Position numbers and translations under genes: made by a program
NCBI GenBank assembly: GCA_963711065.1
Contig: CAVQCO010000007.1
Location: 1,178,001 to 1,242,000, forward strand
Direction of reading: 5' to 3'
Length of the DNA stretch: 64,000 nt
From: Bog-473 sp963711065
GTDB lineage: Bacteria; Actinomycetota; Acidimicrobiia; Acidimicrobiales; RAAP-2
The notes under the pieces: model-generated
The model's database searches: none
What the model saw: the letters and a program-made list of their open reading frames with translations, nothing else
What the model was told of the DNA's origin: nothing
Shown: positions 60,119-64,000 of the stretch, in pieces
Layout: each line of letters begins with the position of its first letter
How positions within the stretch are numbered: the first letter of the stretch is position 1

Positions 60119-61152
60119 CGGGCCGCCTCCACCGGTGCGTGGAGGGCTTCCATGGCCTTGCGGTACTCCTCGGCCAGCCAGTCGATGCTGAGGTGGAGAT
60201 AGATCCTCGTCGACGCGATGGAGCGGTGACCGGCCTGGGCCTGGACGGCTTCGATCGCCATGCCGCCTTCGCGGAGTCTCGTGAAGCAGGTGTGGCGCAG
60301 CTCGTGGCAGGTGCCGTGGGTGAGTCCAGCCCGCTTGCGTGCTGCACTGAAGATCTCGATGATCCCCTCGGTCGAGAGGGGCTGTCCACGTCTCGGTCCC
60401 TTGAGCGAGACAAAGAGCCGATCAGTCGGGGCATCAGGTGGTCGCTCTTTGTTCATGTACTCCGCCACCGTGGCGAAGAAGGTTGGCGAGATCGGCACGA
60501 GCCGTTGGTGACCGCCCTTGCCCTCGGCGATGAAGACCCGCCACTCGCCGAGGCGAAGGTCTTCGAGTCGTAGCCCCAGCACCTCGCCACGCCGCAGGCC
60601 GCCGAGCAGCATGGCCTGGGCCATGGCCCGGTCCCGATCGGTGCGCAGCGCCGCCATGAGTGCCTCGACCTCGTCGGGGTTCAAGATGCGCGGCAGGCGC
60701 CGCACCCCGCGCACGAGCGGTGCACCGCGCTCACCTCGGTGACGGTTGCGACGAGTGGGCAGACCCCGTGGCACCGGATTGGTGACCACGCCGGCGTCGC
60801 CTCGGATGACGAGATAGCCATAGAGGCTCGACACCGCAGCCAGGCGCCGCTTGATGGTCGAGGCCGACATCCCCGACTCGCCGTCAGAGAACCGCACCAC
60901 GTTCTCAGCACCCTTTCTCGGGCGCCGCTGCGCGGTCACGAAGTGCAGCACGTCCTTTGGGGTCACCTCCGCTGGCTCCTTGCCGATGACCCCGAAGAAG
61001 ACGCTCAGGTCATGGGCATAGGCCCGCACCGTGGCCGGCCTGGCCCGCCCGGAGGCGAACTCCAAGAACTCGTCGACCAGCTCGTGGCCGACCCGGTACT
61101 CGCGCTCACCGTCGGCGCGAAGACGACTCTGAAACGACGGACACCACACCAC
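60115..61152 (-). CDS. Tyrosine recombinase A of the two-gene unit
   Basis: A 345-residue recombinase from GTG 61152, with AAGGAGG six bases upstream. The N-terminal SAM-like domain (VDEFLEFASGRARPATVRAY) precedes the catalytic domain: Arg in GLRRGEVLGL, Lys in AEGKGGHQRLVP, CHELRHTCFT, His in AGHRSIA and Tyr in RIYLHLS. It overlaps recombinase B by four bases. Paired recombinases of this kind occur in Tn554-like and related elements, where both are needed for movement. Confidence 0.92.
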   Translation of the reverse strand: MVWCPSFQSRLRADGEREYRVGHELVDEFLEFASGRARPATVRAYAHDLSVFFGVIGKEPAEVTPKDVLHFVTAQRRPRKGAENVVRFSDGESGMSASTIKRRLAAVSSLYGYLVIRGDAGVVTNPVPRGLPTRRNRHRGERGAPLVRGVRRLPRILNPDEVEALMAALRTDRDRAMAQAMLLGGLRRGEVLGLRLEDLRLGEWRVFIAEGKGGHQRLVPISPTFFATVAEYMNKERPPDAPTDRLFVSLKGPRRGQPLSTEGIIEIFSAARKRAGLTHGTCHELRHTCFTRLREGGMAIEAVQAQAGHRSIASTRIYLHLSIDWLAEEYRKAMEALHAPVEAAR

Positions 61153-61245
61153 CGCACACCTCCTTGTCGGACTTACGTCCGAAGAAGGCTCCCCGGACGC
61201 TCAGTCCAGGTGGCGGATCACCCATGTAAGTGCCGGTATGGGGCA

Positions 61246-61465
61246 TGCACCACGCCCTCGATCGAAGGTCATCGCGACCTACGACTCGCTGGTCCAGATG
61301 TCGTGCTCCTGAAGCACCGTCTCTTGCGTCCTCGGTGACCGCAAATCCGCGAGATGTTGCTGAGCGGTGATGAGCAGTGAAACTGTCTCCGCAGGTCATT
61401 GGCAGGTGTAACCGATGGCCAGCGTTGAACGCACGTCGTTGGATACTGGATCCGCTGGCGGCCCG
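61246..61465. other. Noncoding stretch
   Basis: About 220 bases between the two-recombinase unit and the end of dinB. I see no gene and no clear terminator. Confidence 0.45.
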
Positions 61466-62755
61466 CTATTCGTCCGGACCCCACGGCGCGTCCCGTCGGG
61501 CCGGCACCTGCACCCCGTCCTCGGTGACCATGCCCGCCGAGCCCACCGCCCCCCGGCCGAAGCGGCTCCTGATGGCGTCGACCGCGGCGGTGACGTCGTG
61601 CCAGGACTGCTCGCGCGCCGTCGCGCTCTGATTCTCCTCGTCGAGCCCGTCGCCCAGGTCGAAGGACAGCTGGTCGGCGTCGCCGAGGCCCAACCCCGAC
61701 GCGCTGACGCCGAGCAGGCGGACGCCCTCCCCGGGGTCGATGCCGGCCAGTAGCGCGGCGGCCACCTGTCCGATGGCGCCACCGGTCGCGATGGGGCGCC
61801 CGAGGGTGTGCGAGCGCGTCTGCAGCGAGAGGTCCTTGAACTTCACCTTCACCGTGATCGTCCGGGCCGCCGTCGAGGCGCCCCGCAGCATGGTCGCCAC
61901 CGACTCGGCCATGCGGAGCGCGTGGCGCTCCAGCTCGTGCGGGTCCACCAGGTCCTGGCTGAAGGTCTCCTCGTGCCCGATCGACTTGTTGGGCCGGTTC
62001 GGGTTGACCGGGTCCGGGTCCTCGCCCCGGGCCAGGGCCGCCAGGTGGGCACCGCTCGCCTTGCCCAGCCGCCGCACCACGGTGTCGAGCGGGAGGGCGG
62101 CGAGGTCGCCGACGGTGCGCACGCCGAGGTCGTGCAGGCGCCCCGCCGTGGCCGGCCCGACGCCCCACAGGGCCTCGACGTCGTGACGGTGCAGGAACTC
62201 GATCTCGGCCTCGGGCGCCACGAGGTAGACGCCGGGACCGGGACTCAGACCGGCCCGGCTCGCCCGCGGCTTGGCGGCGCGCGACGCGAGCTTGGCGAGC
62301 ATCTTGGAGCGCCCGATCCCGACGGCGCAGCCGAGGCCGAGCTCGTCGCGCACGCGGTCGCGCAGGCTATGCGCGATGCGGTCGGGCGGGCCGAGCAGAC
62401 GCAGCGCGCCGGCCACGTCCATGAAGGCCTCGTCGAGGCCGATCGGCTCCACGACCGGGGTGACGTCGCGCAGGATCTTGTGCAGCTGGCCGCTGACCTC
62501 TGCGTAGCGGCTGTGGCGTCCGGACAGGAAGATGGCCTCGGGACACAGCTGGCGGGCGCGCAGCGAGGGCATGGCCGAGTGCACGCCGTAGGCACGGGCC
62601 TCGTAGGTGCACGAGGCGACCACCCCGCGCGCGCCCGCGCCGCCCACGATGACCGGCTTGCCGGCCAGCGACGGGTCGTCGAGCACCTCCACGGACGCGA
62701 AGAAGGCGTCCATGTCGACGTGGAGGATGGTGGGGACGGTCGGCCGCTCACGCAC
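61466..62755 (-). CDS. dinB: DNA polymerase IV
   Basis: A 429-residue Y-family polymerase from GTG 62755, overlapping the PIG-L stop by eight bases. The palm motifs are ILHVDMDAFFASVEVL with the first catalytic Asp, and PIGLDEAFMDV with the second Asp-Glu. CAVGIGRSKMLAKLAS and the HhH region WGVGPATAGRLHDLGVRTVG follow. The little-finger domain ends near GLGLGDADQLSFDLG, which is close to a beta-clamp binding motif (Q-L-S-F/L). It copies past lesions with low fidelity. Its position in an operon after nrdR links DNA repair with dNTP supply. Confidence 0.95.
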   Translation of the reverse strand: MRERPTVPTILHVDMDAFFASVEVLDDPSLAGKPVIVGGAGARGVVASCTYEARAYGVHSAMPSLRARQLCPEAIFLSGRHSRYAEVSGQLHKILRDVTPVVEPIGLDEAFMDVAGALRLLGPPDRIAHSLRDRVRDELGLGCAVGIGRSKMLAKLASRAAKPRASRAGLSPGPGVYLVAPEAEIEFLHRHDVEALWGVGPATAGRLHDLGVRTVGDLAALPLDTVVRRLGKASGAHLAALARGEDPDPVNPNRPNKSIGHEETFSQDLVDPHELERHALRMAESVATMLRGASTAARTITVKVKFKDLSLQTRSHTLGRPIATGGAIGQVAAALLAGIDPGEGVRLLGVSASGLGLGDADQLSFDLGDGLDEENQSATAREQSWHDVTAAVDAIRSRFGRGAVGSAGMVTEDGVQVPARRDAPWGPDE

Positions 62756-63449
62756 CGAGGGTCAACCGGCGGAAGCCCTCGGCGTAGGGAACACCGGCCC
62801 TCCGGCCCTCTTCGGCGGCGCGGCGGCGCACCGCCTCACCGGCCCAACCGCCCTGGCCGGCGAACTGCGTCCGGTGGCACTCCACGGCCGCCGCCTTGGC
62901 CTCGATGGTGTCGGTGACGTCGACCCATTCGTCGGGCTCGAGCGTCCCCGAGAGCAGCACCGTGGCCACCTGATGGGCCGGGCCGGCATCGGGGAAGTAG
63001 TGCGGGAGCGCAGAGGCCGGGGCCACCGCGTCGAGCAGGGCGGCCCCGGCGATGCGGTGATCCCGATGGTTGTAGTAGCTCTGCCCGAAGAACACCGCGG
63101 TGGGGTCATGGCCGCACACGACGTCGGGCCGAAGCGCACGCACCCGGGTCACCAGGGTGCAGCGGAATTCGTCGGAGTCGGCGAGCTCCCCGTCGGGGAA
63201 CCCCAGATTGTCCACGCTCGAGAGGCCGATCAGCGCCGACGACGCGTCGAGCTCGGCCGCACGCTCGGCGGCCAGGCCAGTGGGGTCCACGTCGGGGTCC
63301 GTCGTCCCCTTCCCGCCGTCGGTGCAGACGACCAGGTGCACGGCGCTCCCCGCCTTGGCCCACCGGGCCAGGGTCCCACCGCAGCCGACGTCGGCGTCGT
63401 CGGGATGGGCGTAGACGGCCAGGACGACACCGGGCGTCTCGTCCATCAC
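62748..63449 (-). CDS. PIG-L family deacetylase
   Basis: A 233-residue zinc-dependent deacetylase (LmbE-like). The motif YAHPDDADVGCGG holds the His-Pro-Asp-Asp zinc and base residues, and YNHRDHRIAG supplies the second His. TDGGKGTTDPDVDPTGLAAERAAE is the usual loop. Relatives include MshB and Mca of mycothiol metabolism; which one applies cannot be decided, since length is somewhat shorter than MshB. It overlaps nrdR and dinB by a few bases on each side, so the three are one operon. Confidence 0.9.
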   Translation of the reverse strand: MMDETPGVVLAVYAHPDDADVGCGGTLARWAKAGSAVHLVVCTDGGKGTTDPDVDPTGLAAERAAELDASSALIGLSSVDNLGFPDGELADSDEFRCTLVTRVRALRPDVVCGHDPTAVFFGQSYYNHRDHRIAGAALLDAVAPASALPHYFPDAGPAHQVATVLLSGTLEPDEWVDVTDTIEAKAAAVECHRTQFAGQGGWAGEAVRRRAAEEGRRAGVPYAEGFRRLTLGA

Positions 63450-63913
63450 TTCCGCTTGGGCTCCGTCGTCTTGGTCAACAGTCCCGCCTCGCGCTGGAAG
63501 TCGCCCGCCTCCTCGAAGCCCTTGTAGACGCTGGCGAAGCGGAGGTAGGCCACGTCGTCGAGACCCTGCAGGCGCTCGAGGACGGCGACACCCACCTGCT
63601 GGCTGGTCGGCTCGGTGGTCTCCGCCCGCAGGGCATCCTCCACGCTCTGGGCCAGCTCCTCCATCTGGGTGTCGGTCACGGGCCGGTTCTTGCAGGCGGC
63701 CCTGACGCCTTCGACCACCTTGGCCCGGTCGAACGGCTCACGCAGGCCACTCCGCTTCACCACCCACAGCGGGACCTCCTCGACCCGCTCGAAGGTCGTG
63801 AAGCGGCGCCCGCAGCCAAGGCACTCGCGGCGCCGGCGGATGGCCCCGCCGTCCTCGGCCTGACGCGAGTCCACGACGCGGTCGTCATCGACACCGCACC
63901 ATGGACAACGCAT
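63446..63913 (-). CDS. nrdR: Transcriptional repressor NrdR
   Basis: A 155-residue regulator of ribonucleotide reductase genes. The N-terminal zinc ribbon is MRCPWCGVDDDRVVDSRQ with the second pair in RRRRECLGCGRRFTTFE. The ATP-cone follows (VVKRSGLREPFDRAKVVEGV to YLRFASVYKGFEEAGDF). ATP or dATP binding switches its oligomeric state and so repression at NrdR boxes. No such box is seen in this window. It is the first complete gene of the leftward operon. Confidence 0.97.
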   Translation of the reverse strand: MRCPWCGVDDDRVVDSRQAEDGGAIRRRRECLGCGRRFTTFERVEEVPLWVVKRSGLREPFDRAKVVEGVRAACKNRPVTDTQMEELAQSVEDALRAETTEPTSQQVGVAVLERLQGLDDVAYLRFASVYKGFEEAGDFQREAGLLTKTTEPKRK

Positions 63914-63927
63914 TCCGCCGACGATAG

Positions 63928-64000
63928 TCAGGGAATGAAGACGTGCTCCCCCGGTACGACGACCGTCGAGCCGACCTCTTGGGCCATTTGCTCGGAGAGC
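63928..64000 (-). CDS. C-terminal end of an unidentified protein
   Basis: Only the last 23 codons are inside the window (LSEQMAQEVGSTVVVPGEHV, then FIP and TGA). The gap to nrdR is 14 bases, so it is probably the preceding gene of the same operon. In many actinobacteria lexA or a LysM protein precedes nrdR, and a VVVPGEHVFIP end would suit a LysM-type tail, but this is a guess. Confidence 0.55.
   Translation of the reverse strand, partial: LSEQMAQEVGSTVVVPGEHVFIP

Larger units (their letters stand above)
58794..61229. mobile_element. Two-recombinase transposon-like unit with inverted repeats
   Basis: TTACATGGGTGATCCGC at 58794-58810 is repeated inverted at 61213-61229. The similarity continues inward (ACCTGG.CTGAG) to about 58825 and 61200. 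It also continues loosely outward (GCCCC.TA). The unit holds only two overlapping tyrosine recombinase genes. I see no target duplication. A solo end-like copy lies at 6891. Confidence 0.75.

Overview
The window is 64 kb of high-GC chromosome from an actinobacterium. NrdR, a PIG-L deacetylase, GlnD, a class E-like sortase, a DUF2332 protein and secreted proteins built from a repeated 'GYWLVASDGG' unit together suggest Acidimicrobiia, but that placement is inference. Core-looking blocks alternate with two tRNA-integrated islands, five transposable elements, an intron relic and many broken genes.

Layout. 1-5.9 kb: a partial SGNH hydrolase, an IS110 element, small secreted proteins (one frameshifted) and a P-loop kinase. 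5.96-6.75 kb: a group II intron relic without a reverse transcriptase. 7.06-21.1 kb: an integrated element (Element 1) between a 48-bp copy of the tRNA-Val 3' half and the intact tRNA-Val. It has a tyrosine integrase at its left end and a phage-type leftward operon (excisionase, replication-like protein, HNH, small terminase, no capsid genes) at its right end. Between them is cargo: a signal peptidase homologue lacking its catalytic serine, surface-repeat proteins, an IS630 copy and two orphan Rhs C-terminal tips, each followed by an overlapping gene that may encode immunity.

21.1-29.4 kb is core-like: a PhyH dioxygenase, a DEDDh exonuclease, glutamate dehydrogenase, a GH92 mannosidase and an MMPL transporter. 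29.5-37.0 kb is Element 2, between a 43-bp tRNA-Cys fragment and the intact tRNA-Cys. It carries a cyclase/ATPase/TPR regulator broken by four frameshifts, an IS30 copy, an excisionase and an integrase. 37.1-43.0 kb is core-like: GlnD, an L,D-transpeptidase, a sortase and a DUF2332 protein.

43-56.5 kb is a patchwork of secreted proteins, regulators, two decayed cyclase genes, a second IS630 and a MarR/cupin/VOC cluster with a clear operator. 57-58.8 kb encodes a beta-helix plus repeat surface protein behind an array of TTGAC motifs. 58.8-61.2 kb is a transposon-like unit of two overlapping tyrosine recombinases between inverted repeats. 61.5-64 kb is the overlapping nrdR / PIG-L / dinB operon and the end of an upstream gene.

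How the parts fit. Each tRNA island carries its own integrase and excisionase, a duplicated tRNA 3' end, and matching short repeats just inside both ends that look like integrase arm sites. A 17-19 bp motif of the type CCGGCG(A/T)A(G/C)TGGGGCAC lies alone at seven or more intergenic places, and may be debris of earlier insertions.
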